Assembly (NCBI RefSeq): GCF_000263855.1
Contig: NZ_AJWX01000019.1
Span: forward strand, 1-64,000
Reading direction: 5' to 3'
Source of the DNA: Pseudomonas sp. M47T1
Lineage (GTDB): Bacteria > Pseudomonadota > Gammaproteobacteria > Pseudomonadales > Pseudomonadaceae
Length of the DNA: 64,000 nucleotides
The first letter of the stretch is position 1. Every line of letters begins with the position of its first letter. The position numbers were made by a program, and so were the translations under genes. Shown piece after piece: positions 17,109-27,095 of this stretch. The notes beneath the pieces are model-generated. The model searched no databases and had not been told where the DNA came from. It saw only the letters and a list, made by a program, of their open reading frames with translations.

Positions 17109-18343
17109 GGCTGCTCTCCTTCCAGTTGCACTTCCTGCAACAACAGCGCGAAGTCATCCAGGGTGGCGCTGTCCACCTCGTTGCCGTAGCTGTCCTGCCA
17201 GGCGCGGCTGAACAGCTCTTGGGGGCTTAGTTGGTCCAGTGCTTGCAGCGGCGCGTCGTTATCATCGGCGCTACGGCTGCCGGCGTATTCGGCGCCGATG
17301 CGCACCAGGCGCACGGCCTTGTTCTGCAGGGCGGTTTCGATTTGCTGGCGCAGGTCGGGCTGCGGTTCATCGAGGATGACCCGCACTTCCAGCCACGGTT
17401 GATTGGTGAGCCCGGCAAGCAGGTCCACTTCCGGTTGCTCGCCCAGCGCCGTCAGTACCTCGGCCAAAGGGGCTGGGCCCACGCGAATCAGGTCCACGGC
17501 ACGCGGTACCAGGTGGGGCTCGACGCTGATGAGCTGTTCGCCCTGGCACTCGATTTCAAGGACCTGATGGGGATAGTCGATTTCCGAGAACGACAGCGGG
17601 ATAGGCGAGCCGCTGTAGCGGATGCGTGACTCGCCATTGACCTGCTGCGGCTTGTGCAAGTGCCCCAGGGCCACGTAGCTGATGGCCTCGCCGAACAGGC
17701 TGGCGGGCAGGGCCTCGGCGCTGCCGATGACCAGGCTGCGCTCGGAGTCCACCGACACCGAGCCGCCGGCCATATGCGCGTGGCTGACAGCGATCAAGGC
17801 TTGACCGGGTTGACGCTTTTGCTCGGCAGCGGCGATCAGGCGCTCGTGAACGTGGGCAATGCCCCTGATGTAATTATCGCCCAGGGTGGCACCGGTGACT
17901 TCCGCCGGGCGCAGGAAGGGCAGGGCCAGGCACCAGGCGGCCACCGCGCCGCTGGCGTCGGGCAGCGCAATCAACAGGCGCTCGCTGTCCAGTTGGCCAT
18001 CGTCCAGCCACACCACGCGGCCCAGGGCGTGGGTGCGCAGGCGGCGCATCAGTGGTGCCGGCAGTTCAATGCGCGAGCCGGAATCATGGTTGCCGGCAAT
18101 CATCACGATGGTCAGCAGCGGCTGTTGTTCGTGGGCGTTGACGATGAAGTCATACAGCCGTTCCTGGGCTTTGACCGGCGGGTTGACGGTGTCGAAGATG
18201 TCGCCGGCGATCAGCAGTGCATCGGGCTGGCGCTGGTTCAGAAGCGCCAGCAGCCAGGCCAGGAAACAGGCGTGTTCGAAGTCGCGGTCCTGGCCATGCA
18301 GGCTTTGGCCCAGGTGCCAGTCGGAGGTGTGGAACAGGTGCAT
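17105..18343 (-). CDS. sbcD: Exonuclease SbcCD subunit D (Mre11-like)
   Basis: 412 residues starting at MHLFHTSDWHLGQSLHG. Calcineurin-type phosphoesterase motifs follow in order: DWHLG (8-12), GDIFD (about 52), GNHDSGSR (about 85), SHAHMAGG and GHLHKP, which hold the two metal ions. The C-terminal part should bind SbcC. ATG at 18341-18343 chosen; a much longer upstream frame exists but overlaps the preceding gene. Start lies 41 bp after the BatD-like gene on the same strand, so it may be read from the upstream membrane-complex operon as well as its own promoter. Confidence 0.95.
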   Translation of the reverse strand: MHLFHTSDWHLGQSLHGQDRDFEHACFLAWLLALLNQRQPDALLIAGDIFDTVNPPVKAQERLYDFIVNAHEQQPLLTIVMIAGNHDSGSRIELPAPLMRRLRTHALGRVVWLDDGQLDSERLLIALPDASGAVAAWCLALPFLRPAEVTGATLGDNYIRGIAHVHERLIAAAEQKRQPGQALIAVSHAHMAGGSVSVDSERSLVIGSAEALPASLFGEAISYVALGHLHKPQQVNGESRIRYSGSPIPLSFSEIDYPHQVLEIECQGEQLISVEPHLVPRAVDLIRVGPAPLAEVLTALGEQPEVDLLAGLTNQPWLEVRVILDEPQPDLRQQIETALQNKAVRLVRIGAEYAGSRSADDNDAPLQALDQLSPQELFSRAWQDSYGNEVDSATLDDFALLLQEVQLEGEQP

Positions 18344-18361
18344 CGTGAATTCCTTGGCAAA

Positions 18362-18380
18362 GCCCCACCCGAAAGTGGGC
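18362..18380 (-). terminator. Possible weak terminator/attenuator between batD and sbcD
   Basis: On the minus strand GCCCAC-TTTCGG-GTGGGGC forms a short stem followed by TTTG, within the 41-bp gap. Weak, but it is the only candidate for separating the Bat-type operon from sbcDC. Confidence 0.3.
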
Positions 18381-18384
18381 CAGA

Positions 18385-20010
18385 CTATTTTGGATAGAGC
18401 GGCGGCAGGGCGCCATTGTCGCCGACCGGGGCGTGCACCGCTTCGCTGGCAGGTATGGTGCCGATGGCGCGCCACAGCTGCTCGCCTTGCCAGTGCTGGC
18501 CGGTTTCGCTGTACAGCGCACCGTTGAGGCCGTCCAGGGCATCGGACAGCGGCACGAAGCGGGCGGCCATGTCGGCCAAGGTTTCGGGCTGTTGCCGTGC
18601 CCAGGCATCCAGGGCCTGGCGAGTGGCCTGCGGGTCGTTGGCCAGGCAGGCGCGCTTGAGGTCGTCGAGCAGCGTGCGCGGGCTGGGGCCGGTCTGCGCG
18701 GCGCGGGCCACCGCCGGTTGCGAGCGGGCTCGCCACCACAACACGAATCCGGTCAGTGTGGTCAGCGCCAGCACCAAGGTGCTCAGTTGCCATGGCCACA
18801 CCGGCGGCGCGTCGCTGCTGCCGGTGGCTGGAGTATCGACGGTCAGGGTGGGGTTCTGCGCCACTTGCAGGGTACGGGCAGGCAGGCTGGTGTGGTCCAG
18901 GTGGTCTTCCTGGGTGTTCCACCAGGTCACGTCGATGCTGGGCACTTCGATGGCGCCCTCGCGGGCCGGCACCAGCGCTTCGCGTTCATCACGGCTGCCC
19001 ACCAGGCCGCGCTCGTTGACCTGGTTGCTCAACTGCGGCTCGTCGGGGTAGCGACGCAGGGCAATGTTGTCGGTGCCGGGCAATGGTGGCAGTTGCGCGG
19101 CGGACAGGCCCTCGGCTTTCACGGTCAAGGTGCGGGTCAGCGAGTCGCCCACCTGCAAGTGGTCGGGCTCGGGGTTCCAGCTTTCGCTCAGGTTTAGGCT
19201 GCGTGCCGGCAACCAGGGCGCGTCGGCGGGGTAGGTGGCCGGCTTGGGCTTGACGGTCAGGTCCAGCACGGCGGTGGCCACGTGCACCATCTTGCCCGGG
19301 TGCGGGGTGTTGGCGTCCTGGCCGGCCGCAGGTTCCACTTCGGTGGCGCTGAAGGTCAGGGCTGGTACCTGCAGGCTGCCGCTGTGCTGCGGGTAGATGG
19401 CGTAGCGGCTTTCGATAACGCCATGGCGGATGCCGTTGATGAGCTTTTCGTAGGTGCGCGTCTCGCCCACCGGCTCGATGCGGGCGTCGGCGATTTGCAG
19501 CGGTGTGAGGTTGCTGTCGTCGTACAGCGCCACCGAGTGGTACACGCGCACGGTCAGCAAGGCCTGGGCCTGCACGTAGACGCTGGTGCTGTCGAGGCTG
19601 GCCTCGATGGACACCGGCGCTTCGGTGTTGGCGTCGGGTGCCTGGCTGGCCTGCACTTGCAGACTGATGGCGTCGCTGTGCAGGTCACCGATCTGCAGCG
19701 CCGGGATGACCACCGTGCCCGCCTGGCGCGGTGCCAGGGTAATCAGCCAGCGGGTGGTGGCCTGGCTGTCGGCACCCAGGGTGCGTAGCTGATTGACCTG
19801 GCGCGTGTCGCGCACCTCGAAGGCGGCATCCAGGGCGCTGAGGTCGGGCTTGCCGAACTGCGTCACGTCGCTGGTTTCCAGGGTCAATACCAGGGTTTCG
19901 CCCACGGCAAGACGCGCGCGGTCGACGCTGGCGGTGAGAGCGGCGGCGTGGGCCTGAGTGGCCAGCAGGGCCACCAGCAGGGTGAGGGGCAGGACGCTTG
20001 CGCGACTCAT
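18385..20010 (-). CDS. BatD-like protein (oxygen-tolerance family)
   Basis: 541 residues. A Sec signal peptide (SRASVLPLTLLVALLATQAHA) is followed by a large periplasmic region of beta-sandwich character (SVDRARLAVGETLVLTLETS; later VKPKPATYPADAPWLPA), then one transmembrane segment near residue 410 (LSTLVLALTTLTGFVLWW) and a cytoplasmic tail. This is the layout of BatD. It is the last gene of the MoxR-DUF58-DUF4381-VWA-VWA/TPR-BatD set, overlapping the upstream gene by 4 bp. The role of Bat complexes is thought to be envelope or stress-related; the molecular activity is not established. Confidence 0.85.
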   Translation of the reverse strand: MSRASVLPLTLLVALLATQAHAAALTASVDRARLAVGETLVLTLETSDVTQFGKPDLSALDAAFEVRDTRQVNQLRTLGADSQATTRWLITLAPRQAGTVVIPALQIGDLHSDAISLQVQASQAPDANTEAPVSIEASLDSTSVYVQAQALLTVRVYHSVALYDDSNLTPLQIADARIEPVGETRTYEKLINGIRHGVIESRYAIYPQHSGSLQVPALTFSATEVEPAAGQDANTPHPGKMVHVATAVLDLTVKPKPATYPADAPWLPARSLNLSESWNPEPDHLQVGDSLTRTLTVKAEGLSAAQLPPLPGTDNIALRRYPDEPQLSNQVNERGLVGSRDEREALVPAREGAIEVPSIDVTWWNTQEDHLDHTSLPARTLQVAQNPTLTVDTPATGSSDAPPVWPWQLSTLVLALTTLTGFVLWWRARSQPAVARAAQTGPSPRTLLDDLKRACLANDPQATRQALDAWARQQPETLADMAARFVPLSDALDGLNGALYSETGQHWQGEQLWRAIGTIPASEAVHAPVGDNGALPPLYPK

Positions 20011-21773
20011 CGGGTCTTTTCCTGATGCTGTTGCTGTTCATACCAGAATTTGCGCCGCAGCAGTTCCGACGGGTTGTCGGGAATCTGCCGCAGCCATTGT
20101 TCCAGGGCCTGGCGCTGCTCGTCGCTGAGGTCGCCGTCGGGGGGCGGTGCTGGCGCGAAAATCGGCGCTTGAGCGTCGGGCGCCTGAGGGGTGGCGCTGG
20201 TGCTGTCATTGTCGCCGGTGGCCGGGGTGTTGCTGGCGTTGTTCTGCGCCTCGGGCGGGGTGGCCGGCGGCGGATTGTCGATTTGCTGGGCGTGTTGCGC
20301 CACGGCGTCCGACTGGGCGTTCTGCGCAGGCGCGCTGGCGTTGCTGGTGTTGTTCTCGGCGGCCTTGCGCGCCGCCTCGGCGGCGGCATCGGCGGCAGCC
20401 TGGGCCTGGCGCCGCTGCTGGTTGAGCCATTGTTCCACCAGCGCCTTGTTGCGCAGCGCCGGGCCCAGGTCGGCCTGGCGTTCCAGTGCCTGGTCGTAGG
20501 CGTCCAATGCCGCTTCCAGCTCGCCGCTCATGGCCAGGGCGTTGCCGCGGTTGTAATGATCCTGGGCCTCGTTGCCTTCGGCAAAGTGCTGGGCTGCCCC
20601 GGCATAGTCACCGGCCCGGTACAGGGCAATGCCCTGCCATTGCGCGTCCTGGAAATGCTGGGCGGCTTCGGCCGGGCGGTCCTGTTGCAGCAGGCGCTGG
20701 CCTTGCTGGTCGGGGCGCAGCCACAGGTCGTCCCAGCCACCGGCGAAGCTGTGCTGGGGCAGGCACAACAGCAACGGCAGGCAGAACAGCCAGCCCCGCC
20801 GCCCGGCGCAGGCGGCCAGCAGCAACAGGGGCAACAGCAGCCAGTAACCCTGGTCGGCCCAGCTGTCCAGTTGCACGGTCTGCCCGGTGCTTTGCAGGCT
20901 CAGCGGCCCGTCCAGCAGGCCCAGTTCGCCCAGGTCGTCGTCTTCCAGATGGGCCTGGCGGAAAAGGCCGCCCACCTCACCGGCAAAGGTCTTGAGGCCG
21001 ATACTGTCCAGGCGCGGCAGCAGGATCGCGCCTTGGGCGTCCTTGATGTATTCGCCATGCTCGTCACGCACCGGCGCGCCGTCGCGGGTGCCGATGCCCA
21101 GCATCAGCAGGCGCGGGGCGTCGCGGCCCAGGCGTTGAATGATGCCGTCGCGTTCGGCGTCGCTGAGCGAGGAGCCGATCAGCAACAGACGGCCCTGGCC
21201 CAGGCCGGCCTGGTGCAGCAGGGTCAGGGCTTTTTCCACCGCCAGGTCGGCACGGTGGCCGCTTTGCGGCATGATCCCGGGTGTCACCGCGTCCAGCAGG
21301 TTGCGGCTGGTGGCCAGGTCATCGGACAGCGGCACCAGTACGTGGGCGGAGCCGGCGTAGACGATGATTGCCGTCTGCGCATCGCGGCGCGCCTGTAACA
21401 GGTCCAGCAACTTGCGCTTGGCCTGTTCCAGGCGGTTGGGCGCCACGTCCGGGGCGAGCATGTCCGGGGTCAGTTCAAGCATCACCACCAGCGGGTCGGC
21501 AGGCTTCTGGCTGGTCTGCTCCACCCGCTGCCAACTAGGGCCCAGCAGGGCCAGGGTTGCCAGCAGCCATGCCAGCCCCAGCGCCAGCCAAGGGGTTTTG
21601 TTGCCACGCCGGTGTGCGCCGCTGAGCAAGGTGGCGTGGAACGCGTGGGGCAACAGCAATTGCCAGCGCCCCAGGCGTTTTTCCCGGTGCCAGAGTTTCC
21701 ACAGCAGCCAGCTCAGCAGCGGCAGCAGCAACAGCCAGGCGGGGCGGAACCAGTGGGGCCACAGTTCGTTCAT
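20007..21773 (-). CDS. BatB/BatC-like fusion: membrane VWA domain plus TPR region
   Basis: 588 residues. Two N-terminal membrane segments lead to a VWA domain (about 85-280), a third segment (about 310-345), TPR-like helices (about 360-460: AAQHFQDAQWQGIALYRAGDY, ALDAYDQALERQADLGPALR) and a low-complexity A/N/P/Q tail ending SDEQRQALEQWLRQIPDNPSE. The VWA site that should read DxSxS reads ELTPD, so the metal-binding MIDAS looks lost, unlike the next VWA protein upstream (21770-22846). Overlaps both neighbours by 4 bp. BatB and BatC are separate in Bacteroides; here they are one polypeptide, as in other pseudomonads. Confidence 0.85.
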   Translation of the reverse strand: MNELWPHWFRPAWLLLLPLLSWLLWKLWHREKRLGRWQLLLPHAFHATLLSGAHRRGNKTPWLALGLAWLLATLALLGPSWQRVEQTSQKPADPLVVMLELTPDMLAPDVAPNRLEQAKRKLLDLLQARRDAQTAIIVYAGSAHVLVPLSDDLATSRNLLDAVTPGIMPQSGHRADLAVEKALTLLHQAGLGQGRLLLIGSSLSDAERDGIIQRLGRDAPRLLMLGIGTRDGAPVRDEHGEYIKDAQGAILLPRLDSIGLKTFAGEVGGLFRQAHLEDDDLGELGLLDGPLSLQSTGQTVQLDSWADQGYWLLLPLLLLAACAGRRGWLFCLPLLLCLPQHSFAGGWDDLWLRPDQQGQRLLQQDRPAEAAQHFQDAQWQGIALYRAGDYAGAAQHFAEGNEAQDHYNRGNALAMSGELEAALDAYDQALERQADLGPALRNKALVEQWLNQQRRQAQAAADAAAEAARKAAENNTSNASAPAQNAQSDAVAQHAQQIDNPPPATPPEAQNNASNTPATGDNDSTSATPQAPDAQAPIFAPAPPPDGDLSDEQRQALEQWLRQIPDNPSELLRRKFWYEQQQHQEKTR

Positions 21774-22846
21774 CGACGCCTCCGCAAGCGCAGGCGCTTG
21801 AGCCGTTCACGCCAGTCGCTGGTGGGCGGCAGGAAGTGGCGGCGCTGAAACAGGCGCTGCCAGGCGGCGTCGGGCCATTGTTCGCGCACCACCAGCAACA
21901 GGCTCATCAGCACCGCTGCTGCCAGTGGCCAGCTGTACAGCGCCTGGGTAGGTCGGGCCTGGGTAGGCTGCTGGGTCACCGGTTCCAGCCGGTCGAGGGT
22001 GGCGCCGATGGTTTTCAGTTCGTCGCCGTCGCGGGCGCGGAAATAGCGGCCGCCGGTCAGGCGGGCGATCTCGGTCAGGCTGGCTTCGTCCAGGTCCATG
22101 CTGGCGTTGATCCCCACCATGCCCAGCGCGCCGTCCTCGGACGGGTCGGCGCCGATGCCGATGGTGTAGATTTTCACGTGCTCCTCGGCCGCCAGTTTCG
22201 CCGCGGTCAGGGGATGGATCTCGCCGCCGTTGTTGGCGCCGTCGGTCACCAGTATGAGCACCCGGCTTTGTGCCGGGCGCAGACGCAGGCGCTTGAGGCC
22301 CAGGCCAATGGCATCGCCGATGGCGGTGTTCTTGCCGGCGATGCCGATGCGCGCCTCGTCCAGCCAGGTGCGCACGGTGTGGCGGTCGAAGGTGAGCGGG
22401 GCCTGCAAGTAGGCCTGGCTGCCGAACAGGATCAGGCCCACACGGTCGCCCTTGCGGTTTTCCAGGAAGTCACCCAGCAGCCGCTTGACCAGGGTCAGGC
22501 GGCTGACGTCGTCGCCTTCCCAGTGCATGTCGGGGTAGTCCATGGACCCGGACACGTCCACCGCCACCAGCAGGTCGCGGCCGCTGGCGGCGATTGGCAG
22601 CGGTTGCCCCAGCCATTGCGGGCGGGCGGCGGCGGCCAGCAGCAGCAACCACAGCAGAATGAACGGGGCCTGTTGCCGCCAGGTGGGCAGGCTCATGCGC
22701 GCTCGCCGCCCGGCCAGGCCTTCGAGTTCGTCGAGGAAGGTGACCTTGAGTGCCGGCTCGCCGCTGTCGGCCGCTGGCAGCAGGATGCGCATCAGCCAGG
22801 GCAGGGGCGCCAGCAGGAAGACCCACGGCCAGGCGAACTCAAACAT
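21770..22846 (-). CDS. BatA-like VWA-domain membrane protein
   Basis: 358 residues beginning MFEFAWPWVFLLAPLPWLMR, with a second membrane segment near 60-75 and a third near the C-terminus (WPLAAAVLMSLLLVV). Between them is a VWA domain with intact MIDAS DVSGSMD (about residue 95), the threonine in NTAIGDAIG and the aspartate in LVTDGANNGGE. ATG at 22844-22846 is preferred over an upstream frame start at 22927, because the latter adds a low-complexity Ser/Arg stretch out of keeping with homologues. It overlaps the DUF4381 gene by 8 bp. Expected partner of the MoxR ATPase. Confidence 0.87.
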   Translation of the reverse strand: MFEFAWPWVFLLAPLPWLMRILLPAADSGEPALKVTFLDELEGLAGRRARMSLPTWRQQAPFILLWLLLLAAAARPQWLGQPLPIAASGRDLLVAVDVSGSMDYPDMHWEGDDVSRLTLVKRLLGDFLENRKGDRVGLILFGSQAYLQAPLTFDRHTVRTWLDEARIGIAGKNTAIGDAIGLGLKRLRLRPAQSRVLILVTDGANNGGEIHPLTAAKLAAEEHVKIYTIGIGADPSEDGALGMVGINASMDLDEASLTEIARLTGGRYFRARDGDELKTIGATLDRLEPVTQQPTQARPTQALYSWPLAAAVLMSLLLVVREQWPDAAWQRLFQRRHFLPPTSDWRERLKRLRLRRRR

Positions 22847-23333
22847 GTTTGCGGATCCAGGTCTCGACCGACTGGTTGAGGCCGATGATGGCCTTGTCGT
22901 CGAGTTTGCATTCGGGCTTGTAGCCACCTTCCACCAGGATCATCCAGCGGGTCAGGCCGGCGGCCGGGCAGCGGTTGTCGAGGAACGCCAGCCATTGCCG
23001 GCCGTTGAGGGTATGGCTGTGGGCGTTGGGGTAATGGTTGCGGCACAGGCGCTTGAGCAACGCGTTGATCTGCTGCAGCCAGGCACCGGCGGGCGCGCCG
23101 TCGTAGGGTTTGGGCAGGCGTGCCAGTTCGGCCAGCGCTTCCTGGCGCACCGGGTCCAGCGGTTGCTCCACGGGCGCCATGGCTTTGCGCCGGGGCAGGT
23201 AGCGGCGCAGGCGCCACAACCCGAAGGCCAGCACCGGCAGCAGGGCCAGCACCAGCCACCAACCAGGTGCCGGCGGCCACAGGCTCACGGCGGGCGGGGT
23301 GATCAGTGGTTGCAGTTCGTCCAGGCCACTCAT
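22839..23333 (-). CDS. DUF4381-domain protein
   Basis: 164 residues. One membrane segment near 24-44 (WWLVLALLPVLAFGLWRL) follows a short Pro-rich N-terminus, then a cytoplasmic helical domain with the YDGAPAGAWLQQINALLKRL and LNGRQWLAFLDNRCP motifs characteristic of DUF4381. It is encoded between the DUF58 and VWA genes and overlaps both by a few bases, a position that is standard for this small subunit of gammaproteobacterial MoxR/VWA loci. No enzymatic activity is known. Confidence 0.85.
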   Translation of the reverse strand: MSGLDELQPLITPPAVSLWPPAPGWWLVLALLPVLAFGLWRLRRYLPRRKAMAPVEQPLDPVRQEALAELARLPKPYDGAPAGAWLQQINALLKRLCRNHYPNAHSHTLNGRQWLAFLDNRCPAAGLTRWMILVEGGYKPECKLDDKAIIGLNQSVETWIRKHV

Positions 23334-24274
23334 TGGCTTTTGCCCGGTTTGTGCGGGTTCAGGTAGGCGCGCAATTGTTCAATCATTTCACTCTGGGTGC
23401 TGAGTGGCATCATCAGCACCCGCAGCTTCTGTGCCAGGCGCTCCCAGCGGGCAATGCGTGCCTCGGCCTGGGCGCGGTAGGCCTTACGCAGTTCGGGGTT
23501 CAGGGTGTCCAGTTCCAGCTGCGCGCCGCGCTGGCCGAAACGCAGCAGGCCCGCCGCTGGCAAGGCGTGGTCCAGCGGGTCGGACAGGGGCAACAGCAAC
23601 AGGTCGCAGTGCCGCGACAGCAGGCTCAACTGCTGCTCGGCGGCGGTGCTCAAGGCTCGTTCATCGCAAATGATAAAGGCCAGGCTGCCGGGGCGCAGCA
23701 CTTCGCGGGCGCGGCGCAGGGCCATGCTCAGGGCTTCGTCGTCGTGGGGGGTGTCGGTGTGCAGTGACTGGTTGACCCTTACCAGGCGGTTGAGCAGTTG
23801 CAGCAAGCTTTGCTTGCTGCGCCGCGGCTTGACCTCGTAGAACTCGCCACCGCCATACACCAGGCCGCCGATGCGGTCGTTGTGGCCCAGCGCCGCCCAG
23901 CCTATCAACGCTGCGGCGTGGGCCGCCAGCACCGACTTGAACATCAGCCCGGAACCGAAAAACAGGCGCTGGCTCTGTTCCACCAGGATGTAAATGGGCC
24001 GTTCGCGCTCTTCATGGAACAGCTTGGTGTGTGGTTCCTGGGTGCGCGCCGTTACCCGCCAGTCGATGCTGCGCACGTCGTCGCCGGCCTGGTACACGCG
24101 CACTTGGTCGAAGTCCACGCCGCGGCCACGCAGCTTGGAATGGTGCAGGCCGATCAGCGGGCTGCGCTGGCCCGGGGTGGAGAACAGCTGCACTTCGCGC
24201 ACGCGGTGACGCATCTCGATCATTTCGGCGAGGCTGATGCGAATGCCGGGCGCAGGCTGCACGGGGGTCGACAT
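23330..24274 (-). CDS. DUF58-domain protein (MoxR partner)
   Basis: 314 residues without the N-terminal membrane hairpin found in larger DUF58 proteins. The DUF58 signature is RGVDFDQVRVYQAGDDVRSI followed by DWRVTARTQEPHTKLFHEER, leading into a degenerate VWA-like half. ATG at 24274 is used; a TTG at 24283 would add three residues. It begins 5 bp after the MoxR stop. In characterised MoxR systems the DUF58/VWA proteins act as clients or adaptors of the AAA+ ATPase. Confidence 0.88.
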   Translation of the reverse strand: MSTPVQPAPGIRISLAEMIEMRHRVREVQLFSTPGQRSPLIGLHHSKLRGRGVDFDQVRVYQAGDDVRSIDWRVTARTQEPHTKLFHEERERPIYILVEQSQRLFFGSGLMFKSVLAAHAAALIGWAALGHNDRIGGLVYGGGEFYEVKPRRSKQSLLQLLNRLVRVNQSLHTDTPHDDEALSMALRRAREVLRPGSLAFIICDERALSTAAEQQLSLLSRHCDLLLLPLSDPLDHALPAAGLLRFGQRGAQLELDTLNPELRKAYRAQAEARIARWERLAQKLRVLMMPLSTQSEMIEQLRAYLNPHKPGKSQ

Positions 24275-24279
24275 GAGGG

Positions 24280-25239
<960 letters not shown>

Positions 25240-25431
25240 CGATGAAGGTTCCTGGTGAAGGTGACCGGGTACAGTGAAATAACGCCCGGGCCGGGGGCAT
25301 TACTTTAATCTATCCGGGCCTTGCACCCCTAACGCTGACAGCAAAATCTTTGTCGGCGCTGGCTTGAAACAACAATTGATTGTGGGGCCGGGTCCTACCC
25401 AAGACAGTGGCTGCCACTGAGCTTCACGCGC

Positions 25432-26475
25432 TCAGCGTTTCTCGCGTTCGTAGTTGTCCAGCGTGTCGCGGGCAATCAATCGACCCAATGCAATAAGCTC
25501 CGGGGCCTTGTAGAACTCGAAGAAGCGGCACACGCGTTTGGGCACGTTGATGAGGATGTCCGGCGGGTAACCGGCAATCTTGTATTGGGCCAGTGAGGTC
25601 TGCATCACCTCGAAACTCTGGTTGATCAGGTCCAGCAGCGACGCCGGCCCCACGTTGTCGATAATCACTGATCCGGTGGCCGAGCTGGGCGCGCCATCCT
25701 CTTGCGGGGCGGCGGCCGGTTGCTGCACGCTGGGCGCCGCGGCGTCCGCCAGCCAGGGGTTGGGCAGGATGGCCGCCGTAGGCTTCAGGGTTTCGCGTTC
25801 CAGTTGCAGCAAGGCTTCGGCCTGCTTGCGCCGGAATGGCAAGTGCGAGCCCAGGGAGTTGAGCAGCGCATCGAAGCGCATCTTGAACGCTGCCGGACGC
25901 TCGATCACGGGCAATTGGTATTGCTTCTGGTTGGTGGAGTTGAGGTTCACCGCGATGATCAGGTCGCAGTGGCTGGACACCACCGGCACAATCGGCAACG
26001 GGTTCAGCAGGCCGCCGTCCACCAGCATGCGGTTGCCCTGCACCACCGGCGTGAACAGGCTGGGAATGGCCGCCGAGGCGCGCATGGCCTGGTGCAGGCA
26101 GCCTTCCTGGAACCAGATTTCCTGCTGGTTGGTGAGGTCGGTGGCCACTGCCGTGTAGGGAATGCGCAGGTCTTCGATGTTCAGCTCGCCGACGATCTTG
26201 CGGATCTGCCCGAACACCTTCTCGCCGCGAATGGCCCCCAGGCGAAAGCTCACGTCCACCAGGCGCAGCACGTCGAGGTAATCCAGGCTTTCGATCCAGT
26301 TGCGGTACTCGTCCAACTTGCCCGCGGCATAGATGCCGCCCACCACCGCCCCCATGGAACAGCCGGCCACACAGCCGATTTCATACCCCCGGCGTTCGAT
26401 TTCCTCGATCACGCCAATGTGCGCATAGCCACGGGCACCGCCGGAGCCCAGAACCAGTGCAACGCGTTTCTTCAT
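25432..26475 (-). CDS. Patatin-like phospholipase family protein
   Basis: 347 residues. The oxyanion loop GSGGARGYAHIG (10-21), nucleophile elbow GCSMG (about 42-46) and the catalytic aspartate in DGGLLNPLPI (about 177) form the Ser-Asp dyad of patatin/RssA-type phospholipases. No signal peptide, so it acts in the cytoplasm or at the inner face of the membrane. ATG at 26473-26475 starts KKRVALVLGSG; an upstream frame start would add residues out of register with the family. The C-terminal third has a Pro/Ala-rich linker then a helical segment (DLINQSFEVMQTSLA). Single-gene unit. Confidence 0.9.
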   Translation of the reverse strand: MKKRVALVLGSGGARGYAHIGVIEEIERRGYEIGCVAGCSMGAVVGGIYAAGKLDEYRNWIESLDYLDVLRLVDVSFRLGAIRGEKVFGQIRKIVGELNIEDLRIPYTAVATDLTNQQEIWFQEGCLHQAMRASAAIPSLFTPVVQGNRMLVDGGLLNPLPIVPVVSSHCDLIIAVNLNSTNQKQYQLPVIERPAAFKMRFDALLNSLGSHLPFRRKQAEALLQLERETLKPTAAILPNPWLADAAAPSVQQPAAAPQEDGAPSSATGSVIIDNVGPASLLDLINQSFEVMQTSLAQYKIAGYPPDILINVPKRVCRFFEFYKAPELIALGRLIARDTLDNYEREKR

Positions 26476-26685
26476 GCTTGAGCCCCCAGGGTCGTTGCGA
26501 TGAATGCTGGGGTCACAATGCGCTATTGGGTGGGGGCGGGACAAGGGTGGGGAGGAGGAGTTTCATCTTTTTGCTGGGGTTGCGTTTCTGTTGCAGGGCA
26601 CAGGCTGAGGGTGTCCGCTCAATCGTGTGCAGGTACAGGTCCTGTTCATCCCGCGCTCCCCTGCTACCCTTCGTTTGACGGCGAT

Positions 26686-26904
26686 TTGTGGCAGCTCTCA
26701 TTTCCCCAGCTCGAAGCCCTTGAGCAAGCCGCCTTGGCTAAGCAATGTGCCACCGCCATTCATGAAGAATTGGCCATGGGCGATTTCCCCGATGACCCAC
26801 GCCTGCGCAGGGCGGCCGTCAGGTTGGGCGAATGGAGTTCGGCGTTGGTTGATGCGTCCATTCAGGGCCTCACTGCGAGCCCTCCCTCTGCGCCCCAAGG
26901 CTGA
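26686..26904 (+). CDS. Small helical hypothetical protein, start unclear
   Basis: The region encodes about 72 residues of credible protein: FPQLEALEQAALAKQCATAI, then EELAMGDFPDDPRLRRAAVR and LGEWSSALVDASIQ, with the GC3 pattern of real Pseudomonas genes. There is no ATG in frame close by; TTG at 26686 is the best start and lacks a clear ribosome site. The open frame runs back to 26500, but that part is low-complexity. It may be a genuine small gene with a rare start, or the 3' remnant of a gene that lost its beginning. Confidence 0.4.
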   Translation: MWQLSFPQLEALEQAALAKQCATAIHEELAMGDFPDDPRLRRAAVRLGEWSSALVDASIQGLTASPPSAPQG

Positions 26905-26910
26905 TTCACC

Positions 26911-26959
26911 GCTGCCGCCAGGCTGCGCTGCCCCCTTTAGCAGCAGCGCAGGCCGCCAG
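26911..26959. repeat. Imperfect inverted repeat
   Basis: GCTGCCGCCAGGCTGCGCTG pairs imperfectly with CAGCAGCGCAGGCCGCCAG. Related to the GCTGCCG/CGGCAGC repeats at 37767-37890 and 44991-45090. The rest of 26960-27095 shows nothing I can name beyond the lipoprotein ribosome site. Confidence 0.5.
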
Positions 26960-27095
26960 TTCCGGAAAAGATCACCGCGCCACACCAACCCGCACTGGCC
27001 TCCAAGGCCCTGCTACGCTACTTTCATGGCACTTTTTTCCCTGCTGGCCGTCTGAGCCAGCACTTAACGTTGTTTTTTCCTTGAGGTGTCACCCC

